A stretch of DNA of 64,000 nt from Tenacibaculum sp. (GTDB lineage: Bacteria > Bacteroidota > Bacteroidia > Flavobacteriales > Flavobacteriaceae): contig JAKVCX010000001.1 of the NCBI GenBank assembly GCA_022448525.1, forward strand, positions 172,733 to 236,732, written 5' to 3'. The translations under genes were made by a program, and so were the position numbers. Below are positions 45,501-53,513 of the stretch, one piece after another (position 1 is the stretch's first letter; the number at the start of each line of letters is the position of its first letter). Under the pieces are notes generated by a model that saw only the letters and a program-made list of their open reading frames with translations, did not search any database and had not been told where the DNA came from.

Positions 45501-46052
45501 GAATACCAAAAGAGTTTTGATTTATTATATAAAATTTACAACGGAGAGCTACTAATTAAAGATATTGGTGAACGCTTTAATGGTATAGAATCAATTGCTT
45601 TTGTAGAATTAACAAGACTGGTAAACAAATATGGAAATGAATTAAAATTAGGAAAACATCAAAAGAAATTTTTCAATCCGTTACCGCTTGATATTAGAAT
45701 TGTAGTTGACTGGAATCATAATGATACTGATATTGATTTATGGGTATTAGATCCGAACAATGAAAAAGCTTATTACAAAAATCAAGAGACCAAAATTGGT
45801 GGAAGAATGTCAAATGACATGACTCAAGGTTATGGTCCTGAAGAATTCATACTAAAAAAAGCTATTAACGGAAATTATAAAATCATGATCGATTACTTTG
45901 CAGATAACATCCAAAAAATATCAGGTCCAACAATTTTAAGAGTTAATATGTTCACTAATTATGGAAAGAAAAATGAAGAAAAGAAAACTGCTATTGTAAA
46001 ATTAGATAAAGAAGAAGATGTAATTGATGTTGGCAATTTAGTATTTAAGTAA
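42597..46052 (+). CDS. VIT/vWA protein with CarboxypepD_reg, TonB-plug and TPR-like regions
   Basis: A 1151-residue exported protein. The ATG at 42597 is chosen because it opens a clean signal peptide (1-19, ending AFSQ). Residues about 25-150 are a VIT domain; a vWA domain follows with the MIDAS motif DVSYS (261-265). After an Asn/Thr/Ser-rich linker (about 600-640) comes a CarboxypepD_reg-like domain ([13 protein letters not shown]), then [12 protein letters not shown] (near 718) and a TonB-receptor plug to about 830. A TPR-like region (about 875-970, with [13 protein letters not shown] and [16 protein letters not shown]) precedes a C-terminal DUF2135-like beta domain ([13 protein letters not shown]). 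There is no beta-barrel. The plug module is the same kind as in the macroglobulin. Confidence 0.85.
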   Translation: MKKTLLLILLSFTFSAFSQNVPKITIEDDKDLKLSDLKINVNITGNSAITTYDMTFYNGHNRTLEGELAFPLGQGQSVYKLAMDLNGSLREAVIVEKELARVAYETTVRQNIDPVLLEKTAGNNYKARVYPIFPKSHKRVVLTYEEKLSYLDNNLIYELPLGITDRINNFSLDFLITDSNFTPNITCKSISKFNINVIDGTTNISTTQRNFTPKNPVKLSLSGKKNTKNTFSYSDYFYSNLALKSEIRTKKKPKRISVLWDVSYSMQHKNIATELLLLKNYIKYLNEVEVELITFNSSVERKELFKIQDGNSEKLEKVISSLTYDGGTNIKALENVKLTAKEVLLFSDGLANLGSINKLKEKTIYTINSLTSANHFSLNNMATKNGGIYINLRKTSDSKALDLLKQERLQFLGYKTNNQINEVYPKGPVNISNNFIITGRFNTTTKIDLLFGFQGKVTKTIQVDLKNAKTSNQIKRLWAKEKLNHLNIQKENNKEQIIALAKQYHLITDYTSMLILDRIEDYVRYKIDPPKELRSEYKELLAKRLRNETSENQDILDRKEEIFEGYQDIIEWHNTRFTYKKKNHKITGREVTNRVLYRETNTERTNTRTSTNNNTTNSQNTNSNTQTTISENTTNSNIDYSQRVISGTISDDTGPLPGVSVLVKGTTQGTETDFDGRYIINAKSGDILIYSFVGLKTQEKTVGSSNNINTQLESDNILEEVVVVGYGTTTRRSVTSASVTQNLVGEIAGVTVQNSDANKSTITIRGISSISNSQPLYILDGEVVNHNPTQKLDSSEIHNIQVLKSVDATKLYGSRGNNGIVIITSKKGINTNQKEIEQLEKIIEEKVELKAWDSNSPYLDILNKEKTITKAYEKYLKIRDTYSNSPMFFVDVADFFDRKGSRKLAIRILTNLIEIDLDNYELIKVLAYKLEYFKQYNLAKKMYEKVLELRPEEPQSYRDLALAYEMAGEYQKSFDLLYKIYNGELLIKDIGERFNGIESIAFVELTRLVNKYGNELKLGKHQKKFFNPLPLDIRIVVDWNHNDTDIDLWVLDPNNEKAYYKNQETKIGGRMSNDMTQGYGPEEFILKKAINGNYKIMIDYFADNIQKISGPTILRVNMFTNYGKKNEEKKTAIVKLDKEEDVIDVGNLVFK

Positions 46053-46083
46053 CTTTTATAAAGTTCTTAATATTTGACGTGAG

Positions 46084-46110
46084 AAAAGATGTACTTCGGT
46101 ACATCTTTTT
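46084..46110 (+). terminator. Terminator with TTCG tetraloop
   Basis: AAAAGATGTAC (46084-46094) and GTACATCTTTT (46099-46109) form a perfect 11-base stem closed by TTCG, an exceptionally stable RNA loop, followed by T. It ends the VIT/vWA transcript. Confidence 0.88.
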
Positions 46111-46137
46111 GTTTTATCAAACAATACACTACATTTG
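46108..46137 (+). promoter_or_regulatory. Full Bacteroidota-type promoter for the ITPase gene
   Basis: TTTG (46108-46111) and TACATTTG (46130-46137) are exact -33 and -7 elements with 18 bases between them. The -33 box overlaps the T-tract of the upstream terminator. The leader would be about 10 bases. Confidence 0.7.
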
Positions 46138-46153
46138 TTCCTTTACTATTATT

Positions 46154-46729
46154 ATGAAACTAGTATTTGCTACAAACAACCTAAATAAACTGAAAGAAGT
46201 ACAAGAAATGCTTCCTGAATCAATAGAGTTATTATCCTTAAAAGATATTGGTTGTTTTGAAGATATTGAAGAAACTGCTACAACCTTAGAAGGAAACGCT
46301 AAAATAAAAGCAAATCACATAACTGAAAATTATCAATACAATTGTTTTGCCGACGATACTGGATTAGAAGTTGAAGCACTAAATGGCGATCCTGGAGTGT
46401 ATTCAGCACGTTATGCAGGTGAACCAGCAAACGCTGAAAACAACATGCAAAAACTACTTGATAATTTAAAGGTAACTAGCAACAGAGAAGCACAATTTAG
46501 AACTTCTATTTGCCTAAATTTAGATGGTAAACAATTTTTATTTGATGGAATTTGTAAAGGTCAAATTTTAACTGAAAGAAAAGGCGAAAAAGGATTTGGT
46601 TACGACCCAATTTTCCAACCGGAAGGTTATGAAAGTTCTTTTGCTCAAATGAGTTCCATAGAAAAAAATAAAATAAGTCATAGAGGCTTAGCAATCGAAA
46701 AGTTAATCGATTTTTTAAAAAACTACTAA
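46154..46729 (+). CDS. rdgB: Non-canonical purine NTP pyrophosphatase (Ham1/RdgB)
   Basis: A 191-residue house-cleaning enzyme that hydrolyses dITP, ITP and XTP to monophosphates. The ATG at 46154 gives the standard start [14 protein letters not shown]; the frame is open further upstream, but that part overlaps the terminator and promoter of this gene. Substrate-binding motifs [34 protein letters not shown] and [11 protein letters not shown] are all intact. The ABC permease gene follows after 27 bases. Confidence 0.95.
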   Translation: MKLVFATNNLNKLKEVQEMLPESIELLSLKDIGCFEDIEETATTLEGNAKIKANHITENYQYNCFADDTGLEVEALNGDPGVYSARYAGEPANAENNMQKLLDNLKVTSNREAQFRTSICLNLDGKQFLFDGICKGQILTERKGEKGFGYDPIFQPEGYESSFAQMSSIEKNKISHRGLAIEKLIDFLKNY

Positions 46730-46756
46730 TCGAACTATACCATTCTACTGGTAAAA

Positions 46757-47788
46757 ATGGACAAACAAAACAGTTATACTAAACAATTTATATTTCTTGG
46801 AATCACATTGATTTCAATGGGATTATTTAACATTAGTATTGGTTCTGTTGATATTCCTATACCAGAAATATTTAAAACCTTACTTGGTCAAAAACCCTTA
46901 AAGTCTAGTTGGGAAACTATTATTTTAAACTACAGATTACCTAAAACAATTACAGCAATTTTAGTCGGATCGGGACTTTCAGTTAGTGGTTTATTGATGC
47001 AAACACTATTTAGAAATCCCCTTGCAGGACCTTTTGTTTTGGGAATTTCTTCTGGAGCAAGTTTAGGTGTTGCAGTTTTTCTTCTTGGAACAGGTTTACT
47101 TGGCGGAATTTTTAGTTTTTCTGCTTTTTTAAATTGGGGATTGCCTTTTGCATCAAGTGCAGGAGCATTTCTTGTTTTATTAGCTGTTATCATTGCTGCC
47201 AACAAAGTAAGAAATACAATGTCCATATTAATCATTGGATTAATGTTTGGATCTTTGGCTTCAGCTTTAATCAGTATTCTTTCTTATTTCAGTGAGGCAG
47301 AACAAATAAAACAATTTGTATTCTGGGGATTCGGAAGTTTAGGAAATTTAACATGGAATGAAATTCTAATATTCTTCGGAGTATTTGTAATTTCTGCTGT
47401 TGGTATATTCTTTTCTATAAAACCCTTAAACAGTTTTTTACTTGGTGAAAACTATGCGAAAAGCCTAGGAATCAACACAAAAAAAAGCAGGAACATCATT
47501 CTAATAATCACAAGTTTATTAACTGGAGTTATAACTGCTTTCTGCGGTCCAATAGCTTTTATTGGATTAGCTGTTCCCCACATAACAAAATTGATTTTTA
47601 AAACTTCTAACCATAAAATATTAATTCCAGCAGTTTCACTACTAGGAGGAATCATTTTATTAATTTGCGATAGTATTGCGCAACTACCAAATAGCGAATT
47701 TACACTACCAATAAATGCAATAACGTCCTTATTTGGTGCACCGGTTGTTATCTGGTTATTAGTTAGAAAAAAGAAGATATACGTTTAA
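46757..47788 (+). CDS. FecCD-family ABC transporter permease (iron-siderophore/cobalamin type)
   Basis: A 343-residue inner-membrane permease with about nine to ten hydrophobic helices. Family signatures are LNYRLPKTITAILVGSGLSVSGLLMQTLFRNPLA and, near the end, CGPIAFIGLAVPHITK, the loop that contacts the ATPase. The substrate class is iron-siderophore, haem or vitamin B12; which one cannot be told. The ATPase gene follows after 13 bases. No periplasmic binding protein gene is in the window, so that component must be elsewhere. Confidence 0.92.
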   Translation: MDKQNSYTKQFIFLGITLISMGLFNISIGSVDIPIPEIFKTLLGQKPLKSSWETIILNYRLPKTITAILVGSGLSVSGLLMQTLFRNPLAGPFVLGISSGASLGVAVFLLGTGLLGGIFSFSAFLNWGLPFASSAGAFLVLLAVIIAANKVRNTMSILIIGLMFGSLASALISILSYFSEAEQIKQFVFWGFGSLGNLTWNEILIFFGVFVISAVGIFFSIKPLNSFLLGENYAKSLGINTKKSRNIILIITSLLTGVITAFCGPIAFIGLAVPHITKLIFKTSNHKILIPAVSLLGGIILLICDSIAQLPNSEFTLPINAITSLFGAPVVIWLLVRKKKIYV

Positions 47789-47801
47789 AATTTAGACAAA
47801 C

Positions 47802-48599
47802 ATTAATAGCGATTCATCACATATCATTTTAAAAACAGAAAAATTATCAATAGGATATTCTTCTAAAAAATCTGAGAAAGTTCTTTTAGATTCAATTGAT
47901 TTGAATATTGCAAAAGGTGAATTTATTGCTTTACTAGGTAAAAATGGTGCTGGAAAATCAACACTACTCAGAACCTTAAGTAAGGTTCAAAACAAACTAT
48001 CTGGTACTATCGAGATAAATCAAAAAAATCTTGAAACTTATTCTCAACATGAACTGGCTAAAATGATGAGTGTTGTATTAACTGAACGTTTACCTGAAAG
48101 TCAACTAAGTGTTTTTGAAATTGTAGCTTTAGGAAGGCAACCGTATACAAACTGGCTAGATAAACTTTCTAAAGAGGATATTAAAAAGGTTCTAAATGCA
48201 TTGGAATTAACAAACGTTGCTCATTTAAAAGATAGACCTTTTTATAAATTAAGTGATGGTCAATTGCAACGTGTTTTAATCGCTCGAGCATTAGCCCAAG
48301 ACACAGAAGTTATAATTCTCGATGAACCAACTGCTCATTTAGATATTCATCATACCTATAAAATATTTTCTTTATTGCAAGAGCTGGTAAAATCAACAAA
48401 GAAAACTATTATCATCTCAACTCATGAGGTAAATTTAGCATTAAAACTTGCTGATTCTTTTGTTCTTATTGCAAACGAAAAAGTTTATAGTGGTAATTCA
48501 CAAGAACTTATGGAGAAAAATGCATTTTCTTCATTATTTCCAAAAGAACTTATTTCTTTTAATAAAGATTTACAACAATTTATCATTGCTAAAAACTAG
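47802..48599 (+). CDS. ABC transporter ATP-binding protein with apparent ATT start
   Basis: A 265-residue FecE/BtuD-type ATPase. Walker A is GKNGAGKST, the signature is LSDGQLQRV and Walker B is VIILDEP, with a switch His in STHEV. An ATG is missing. A TTG at 47901 would delete the first strands of the fold, but the frame is open upstream to a TAG, and those codons encode a normal N-terminus (HIILKTEKLSIGY, then VLLDSIDLNIAKGEF). The best start is ATT at 47802, giving (M)NSDSS, 13 bases after the permease stop. ATT is a rare start known from infC; alternatively the start codon has mutated and expression is reduced. Confidence 0.82.
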   Translation: MNSDSSHIILKTEKLSIGYSSKKSEKVLLDSIDLNIAKGEFIALLGKNGAGKSTLLRTLSKVQNKLSGTIEINQKNLETYSQHELAKMMSVVLTERLPESQLSVFEIVALGRQPYTNWLDKLSKEDIKKVLNALELTNVAHLKDRPFYKLSDGQLQRVLIARALAQDTEVIILDEPTAHLDIHHTYKIFSLLQELVKSTKKTIIISTHEVNLALKLADSFVLIANEKVYSGNSQELMEKNAFSSLFPKELISFNKDLQQFIIAKN

Positions 48600-48669
48600 C
48601 TGTAGAAACGTTAATTTTACGCTTTATTAAGATAACATTAATTATCTTAGCGTTTCAAGCCCGATTTTT

Positions 48670-49704
48670 ATGAAAAAAATAATCTACACGTCACTGATGT
48701 TCACAGTAATTGGTTGTGCCTTTGGTCAAAAAGCAACTAAAAAGAACAAGAAAAAAGCTACAAATGATCCAGCTTATTATGCGGAAACAATTACCGCTAA
48801 AGATTTAGGAAATCATCTTTTCGTTTATGCTTCAGATGAATTTGAAGGACGAAATACAGGAGAACCTGGACAAAAAAAAGCAGTAAAATATTTAAAAGAT
48901 TTTTACGTAAATGAAGGAATTGCTTCTCCAATGGGAGAAGATAATTACTTTCAAAAAGTTCCTGCTTCTTTCTTTAAGAAAAGAAGAATGGGAATGAAAT
49001 TAAAAGATTCTGAAAATGTATTGGCTTTCATAAAAGGAACAGAAAAACCAGACGAAATTGTTGTAATCTCTGCACATTTAGACCATATTGGTTTTATGGA
49101 TGAAGAAGTTTGTAATGGAGCGGACGATGATGGTTCAGGTACTGTTGCTGTATTGGAAATTGCTCAAGCTTTTAAGAAAGCAGCCGATAATGGACACGGA
49201 CCAAAACGTTCGATATTATTTTTACACGTAACAGGTGAAGAAAAAGGATTATTAGGATCAAAATACTACACTGAGAATCCAATTTTTCCTTTAGAAAATA
49301 CTGTTACCGATTTAAATATTGATATGATTGGTAGAATTGATGCTCGTCATAAAGGAAAACCAAATTATGTTTATTTAATTGGATCAGATAAATTAAGCTC
49401 TGAATTGCATGAGTTATCTGAAAATGTAAATAAAAAATACATGAACATCGATTTAGATTACAAATACAATGATGAAAACGATCCAAATCGTTTTTATTAT
49501 AGATCTGATCATTACAACTTTGCTAAGCATAATATTCCTGTTATTTTCTATTTCAACGGAACTCACGCAGATTATCACCGTCCTACTGATACTCCTGATA
49601 GAATTAACTATAATTTATTAGAGAACAGAACTCGCTTAGTATTCTATACAGCTTGGGAAGTTGCCAACAGAAAAAATCGTTTAGTTGTTGATAAAGCTCA
49701 ATAA
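48670..49704 (+). CDS. M28-family zinc aminopeptidase, exported
   Basis: A 344-residue metallopeptidase with a signal sequence; FTVIGC (Cys16) fits a lipobox, so it may be a lipoprotein. The dinuclear zinc site is visible: HLDHIG, GADDDGSGT, the catalytic pair in TGEEKGLLGS, DMIGR and a histidine in THADYHRPTDTPD. The substrate is probably N-terminal residues of peptides in the periplasm or at the surface. It is transcribed alone and ends at a good terminator. Confidence 0.9.
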   Translation: MKKIIYTSLMFTVIGCAFGQKATKKNKKKATNDPAYYAETITAKDLGNHLFVYASDEFEGRNTGEPGQKKAVKYLKDFYVNEGIASPMGEDNYFQKVPASFFKKRRMGMKLKDSENVLAFIKGTEKPDEIVVISAHLDHIGFMDEEVCNGADDDGSGTVAVLEIAQAFKKAADNGHGPKRSILFLHVTGEEKGLLGSKYYTENPIFPLENTVTDLNIDMIGRIDARHKGKPNYVYLIGSDKLSSELHELSENVNKKYMNIDLDYKYNDENDPNRFYYRSDHYNFAKHNIPVIFYFNGTHADYHRPTDTPDRINYNLLENRTRLVFYTAWEVANRKNRLVVDKAQ

Positions 49705-49724
49705 ACTGACATAAACTTATATTG

Positions 49725-49752
49725 AAAACTCGCTTTATTGCGAGTTTTTTTT
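49725..49752 (+). terminator. Rho-independent terminator
   Basis: AAAACTCGC (49725-49733) pairs with GCGAGTTTT (49740-49748) around TTTATT, followed by a T run. Confidence 0.85.
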
Positions 49753-49777
49753 ATTTTTAACCTAAACTAATTAACTC

Positions 49778-50143
49778 ATGGAAATACTAATTACCGTTCT
49801 TATCGCTATAATCGCAATTTTTCACATTTACATTTTATGGTTTGAGATGTTCGCTTGGGAAACACGAGGACGTAAAGTTTTTAAACATTTCCCTGCTGAA
49901 TTATTTCCGAAAACAAAAACATTAGCAGCAAACCAAGGCCTATATAATGGATTTCTTGCAGCTGGTTTAATTTGGACTTTCTTTATTGAAAATATTGAAT
50001 GGAAAACGAATGTTAGTATTTTCTTTTTAAGCTGTGTTGCTGTCGCAGGAATTTATGGAGCAATTTCTGCCAGTAAAAAAATCTTTTTCGTTCAAGGTTT
50101 ACCAGCTATAATTGCGTTAATATTGGTGTTAATTAGTAAATAA
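49778..50143 (+). CDS. DUF1304 small membrane protein
   Basis: A 121-residue inner-membrane protein of the DUF1304 family with four hydrophobic helices. The family motif appears in the first third: YILWFEMFAWETRGRKVF, followed by the NQGLYNGFLAAGL helix. Function unknown. It is convergent with the AlkD-like gene with a single base between the stops. Confidence 0.88.
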   Translation: MEILITVLIAIIAIFHIYILWFEMFAWETRGRKVFKHFPAELFPKTKTLAANQGLYNGFLAAGLIWTFFIENIEWKTNVSIFFLSCVAVAGIYGAISASKKIFFVQGLPAIIALILVLISK

Positions 50144-50144
50144 A

Positions 50145-50948
50145 TTATTTTTTGTTGATTGTTCGTAATCCTCTTTTTATAATATAAGACGTTTCTTTCG
50201 TTTTAGATTCTTTCTCCCAACGTTTGCAAACAGATATTACCCATTCTGGTTTTGACTTACTTGCGTCATTTAACCAATTGGCTACTGCATCTCTAACATA
50301 TTTTGATTCATCAGATTTTAAAGGATCTAAAAGTTGAATTCCTTTTTCTGGATTTTCCTGAAAAACCGAAATTTTCTTAGTCCAAACTCCCACCGGTCTT
50401 AAAGATTCGACTGCAAACCTACGCACATTTTCATCCTCATTAGAAGTCCATTCAGACAATACTGGAATAGCGATATCTAAATCTTCAATCATTCTTTCTT
50501 TAGTTGCAAAAATCACTACTTCTCTAACTCCGAAATGTGAATCTGCTGCATACCTTTTCATGCCGTTCAATAAATCAGGAATGTCATCAAAATGCAAACT
50601 TTCCGCCCAACACGACCAGCAGCGAACAACATCAGAAGTATGAGTTCTTAAAAACTTATATACTTCTTCGTCTTGAGTAAGAATTCCAAAATTATGTCCT
50701 ATTACTTTAGTATTGCTATTAGCAGTTGGCTTTTTTTGTTGATGAACAGCAGCTTCAAAGTCAATATACCATTCATTTTTCCACAAGTCATTTAATACCA
50801 GTTTTAATAATGCCAATTGATCAACTGCTAACCATTCCATTAAGTTTTTGGTTTCAATTAATCCTTTGTTTAAGAAAGTAATCGCTTCGGGGTTTAAATC
50901 CTTTATACTCCTAGCTCCTTTTCTATTCAATATATGTTTTGGTATCAT
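50145..50948 (-). CDS. DNA alkylation repair protein (AlkD-like HEAT repeats)
   Basis: A 267-residue all-helical protein of the HEAT-repeat DNA-glycosylase-like family. Helical repeats run through most of it (DSHFGVREVVIFAT, NEDENVRRFAVESLRP, DESKYVRDAVANWLND). Relatives remove alkylated bases; some members of this subgroup have not been tested, so activity is by family. It lies 8 bases downstream of the SRPBCC gene on the same strand. Confidence 0.82.
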   Translation of the reverse strand: MIPKHILNRKGARSIKDLNPEAITFLNKGLIETKNLMEWLAVDQLALLKLVLNDLWKNEWYIDFEAAVHQQKKPTANSNTKVIGHNFGILTQDEEVYKFLRTHTSDVVRCWSCWAESLHFDDIPDLLNGMKRYAADSHFGVREVVIFATKERMIEDLDIAIPVLSEWTSNEDENVRRFAVESLRPVGVWTKKISVFQENPEKGIQLLDPLKSDESKYVRDAVANWLNDASKSKPEWVISVCKRWEKESKTKETSYIIKRGLRTINKK

Positions 50949-50956
50949 TTACTAGT

Positions 50957-51877
50957 TTATAATATTGGCATACTTATATCTGTAACTAAATCTTCTGGAG
51001 CGGTAGTTCCTGGATCATTCTGATATATTTCTAAAGGTGAAGCTTTTTTATTTTTCTTAAATTCTTTATTTCTTTCCATCATCATTACAGCAGTCCAAGC
51101 ATTTCCTAAATGATCATAAGTTCCTTTGTGTCGAACAGTATTCATTTTCATTTTTGGTAAAGATCCATAAAAGAAACTCTCAGGAAGATTTGAAGGTTCC
51201 GAACTCACGGGAAATCCTGAAACATACACGACTTTATCTTTTACCAAATTAAATTTTTGATATTCTGAAAAAGGTAAACCTGTTACTTCAATGTTATTCT
51301 TATTGATAAAATCATGCAAAGCCGAAAAATCTTTTTGCATAGCTTCTCCAATACTTGAGAATGGAGTTGTGGTTTTAATTCCTATATAATTACATCCCTC
51401 ATAATTGGTACTTCCAACAAACTCTAATTCACTGTTGATTTTTCCTTGTTCCAATTCTTCTTTTAACATTTTCAAGCCTCTATCATAATCCATACCTATG
51501 TAAATTTCCATCGCTTTTTTCATCCAAAACATAAAAAAAGGTAATGAACTATCCATGGTCCAATTCACAATTGTTTGATTTCCTTCTTCTTTAAAATTAA
51601 AAGCCACTTTTGCTTTCGACTTCCAAGGTTTTAAAAATGTTAAATCATAATCGATTCGGTGCTGACTCTCATCTATTACTTGCATTTCTCCACTTCCAAC
51701 TCTACTTCCCTCCCACTTATAATACTTACCATCATCTGCATAATTAATGGTAGCTTCTGGTTCACATATTAACCAAGGAGACCAGTTTTTCCAATTATGA
51801 AAATCCGCTAAAAAATCTTTTACTTTTTGTTGAGAAGCATTAACGGTAATACTTTTAGAAACATTCATTTTAGGCAT
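50957..51877 (-). CDS. SRPBCC domain fused to a GyrI-like effector-binding domain
   Basis: A 306-residue soluble protein. Residues 1-145 are an SRPBCC (START-like) ligand-binding fold, with the usual opening SKSITVNASQQKVKDFL and the WSPWLICEPEA loop. Residues about 155-300 resemble the GyrI/AraC-type effector-binding fold, including MNTVRHKGTYDHLGNAW. There is no DNA-binding domain. Such fusions are thought to bind small molecules; the ligand is unknown. It is likely co-transcribed with the AlkD-like gene. Confidence 0.8.
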   Translation of the reverse strand: MPKMNVSKSITVNASQQKVKDFLADFHNWKNWSPWLICEPEATINYADDGKYYKWEGSRVGSGEMQVIDESQHRIDYDLTFLKPWKSKAKVAFNFKEEGNQTIVNWTMDSSLPFFMFWMKKAMEIYIGMDYDRGLKMLKEELEQGKINSELEFVGSTNYEGCNYIGIKTTTPFSSIGEAMQKDFSALHDFINKNNIEVTGLPFSEYQKFNLVKDKVVYVSGFPVSSEPSNLPESFFYGSLPKMKMNTVRHKGTYDHLGNAWTAVMMMERNKEFKKNKKASPLEIYQNDPGTTAPEDLVTDISMPIL

Positions 51878-51974
51878 GGCAGTAGATTTAGTTTTTTATA
51901 AAGTTATAAAAAAACCTAATACCTCAATATTAAATATTGTTAGTGAAAAGAAAACATCAGAAATGAATTCTTTA

Positions 51975-52976
51975 TTAATGTAGGATCTTAAAAATTAATT
52001 CCTTTAAAATATCTGCTTGTGATTGATTTGCTCCAACTCCTTTACTCTTAACATCAGAATCTCTTAAAAAACCGATTACCTGAGAAACTTTTCTCATAGG
52101 ATAGTTACGAGCCGCACTCACATAATCATCAACAAAATATGGATTTACACCTAAAGCACGGGCAACAGAAGCCTTTGATTTATCTTGTAAACCATGATAC
52201 ATTAAAAGTTGCGTAAAGAAACTATTCAACAAAGAAATTGTCATTACTAAAGGATTATTTTTAGGATTTTGACTGAAGTAATTAATAATTCTATTCGCTT
52301 TTACTACATCTTTATTTCCAACAGCTTTTCTTAACTCAAAGTTGTTGAAGTCTTTTGAAATACCAATATTCTCTTCAATATGATTTGGTGAAATGATAGT
52401 TCCTTCTTTCAAAACAGAAGTTAACTTATCAAGCTCATTACTGATTTTGCTTAAATCAGTTCCTAAAAACTCGACTAGCATTTGACTTGCCTTCGGTTCT
52501 ATAGAATATTTTTTTCCTCTTAATACTTTAGTAATCCAATCTCCAACTTGATTTTCGTATAGCTTTTTACTCTCGAAAATCAATCCGTTCTTCGCAATTG
52601 CTTTATATACCTTTTTACGTTTATCTAGTTTTTTATACTTGTAATTAAAAACTAAAATTGTTGAAGGTTGAGGATTTGTTGCGTATGCTTCTAATTTATC
52701 AATAGTACGAATTAAATCCTGTGCTTCTTTTACAATGATGACTTGGTGTTCAGCCATCATTGGAAATCGCTTTGCTGAAGAAACAATCTCATCAACAGAA
52801 ACATCTCTACCATACATAACAATTTGATTAAATCCTTTTTCAGATTCATCTAGTACTGTTTCTTCAATAAAATCTGAGATTTTATCTATATAATAAGGCT
52901 CTTCACCCATTAAAAAATAAATAGGTTTTAATTTACCTTGTTTTATATCGTCAACAATTAGCTTAACGTCGTTCAT
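51975..52976 (-). CDS. holA: DNA polymerase III delta subunit
   Basis: A 333-residue clamp-loader subunit that opens the sliding clamp. It starts with the family pattern LKPIYFLMGEEPYYIDKISDFIEE; the P-loop region is non-canonical, as normal for delta. GTDLSKISNELDKL in the middle and ADILKELIFKIL at the end are typical. It is divergent from the PD-(D/E)xK gene with 43 bases between them. Confidence 0.92.
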   Translation of the reverse strand: MNDVKLIVDDIKQGKLKPIYFLMGEEPYYIDKISDFIEETVLDESEKGFNQIVMYGRDVSVDEIVSSAKRFPMMAEHQVIIVKEAQDLIRTIDKLEAYATNPQPSTILVFNYKYKKLDKRKKVYKAIAKNGLIFESKKLYENQVGDWITKVLRGKKYSIEPKASQMLVEFLGTDLSKISNELDKLTSVLKEGTIISPNHIEENIGISKDFNNFELRKAVGNKDVVKANRIINYFSQNPKNNPLVMTISLLNSFFTQLLMYHGLQDKSKASVARALGVNPYFVDDYVSAARNYPMRKVSQVIGFLRDSDVKSKGVGANQSQADILKELIFKILH

Positions 52977-53007
52977 TAATTTTTAAGAAGCGTATTTAAA
53001 AGATTGT

Positions 53008-53015
53008 TACTTTTG
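53008..53015 (+). promoter_or_regulatory. Candidate -7 element immediately before a start codon
   Basis: TACTTTTG is an exact TAnnTTTG match ending 4 bases before the ATG at 53020, consistent with a leaderless transcript. Confidence 0.5.
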
Positions 53016-53019
53016 ACTG

Positions 53020-53466
53020 ATGGAAAAACTGAATTTACCCTCATATCCTTTAAAAATCAAAAATAGCGAAAAACACTATCTAATTTTTGATGAAATCCGA
53101 AAAAAATATATTGTTTTAACTCCTGAAGAATGGGTACGTCAACATTACATTCATTTTTTACTGAAAGAAAAAAAATATCCGATATCATTAATTGCAGTAG
53201 AAAAACAATTTACTGTAAATAATTTAAAAAAACGTAGTGATATTCTCATTTTCTCTTCTTCAGGAACGCCAGATATTATAGTAGAATGCAAGGCACCAAA
53301 AGTTAAAATAACTCAAGATACTTTTGATCAAATTGCTCGCTATAATTTAAAACTAAATGCAAATTATTTAGTGGTTACAAATGGTTTAGAACACTACTAT
53401 TGTAAACTAGATGCAGAAAACGAAACTTATATTTTTCTTCCCGAACTTCCAGAGTATAAATTTTAA
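53020..53466 (+). CDS. HsdR N-terminal-like PD-(D/E)xK protein
   Basis: A 148-residue stand-alone protein matching the type I restriction enzyme R-protein N-terminal domain. The nuclease-type core is visible as an RSDILIFSS strand and TPDIIVECKAPK, giving D and E-x-K of the PD-(D/E)xK fold. LTPEEWVRQHYIHFL is the usual N-terminal helix. No HsdM, HsdS or helicase is nearby, so it is not part of a complete restriction system. It may be a small nuclease or a DNA-binding relic with another role. Confidence 0.85.
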   Translation: MEKLNLPSYPLKIKNSEKHYLIFDEIRKKYIVLTPEEWVRQHYIHFLLKEKKYPISLIAVEKQFTVNNLKKRSDILIFSSSGTPDIIVECKAPKVKITQDTFDQIARYNLKLNANYLVVTNGLEHYYCKLDAENETYIFLPELPEYKF

Positions 53467-53500
53467 TACTTCTTTACATTTTAAAGTCAGATTAATAGCG

Positions 53501-53508
53501 TAAGTTTG
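53501..53508 (+). promoter_or_regulatory. Candidate -7 element before the glycosyltransferase TTG start
   Basis: TAAGTTTG is an exact TAnnTTTG match that ends 5 bases before TTG 53514. Confidence 0.48.
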
Positions 53509-53513
53509 CCAAC

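Noticed and set aside
46079..46153. N-terminal extension of the ITPase
   Set aside because: The extra 25 codons run over a terminator and an exact promoter, and the ATG at 46154 gives the family's normal start.
46160..46180. Operator copy (TTTGCTACAAAC) at the ITPase start
   Set aside because: It lies within conserved codons for FATNN and is explained by the protein sequence.
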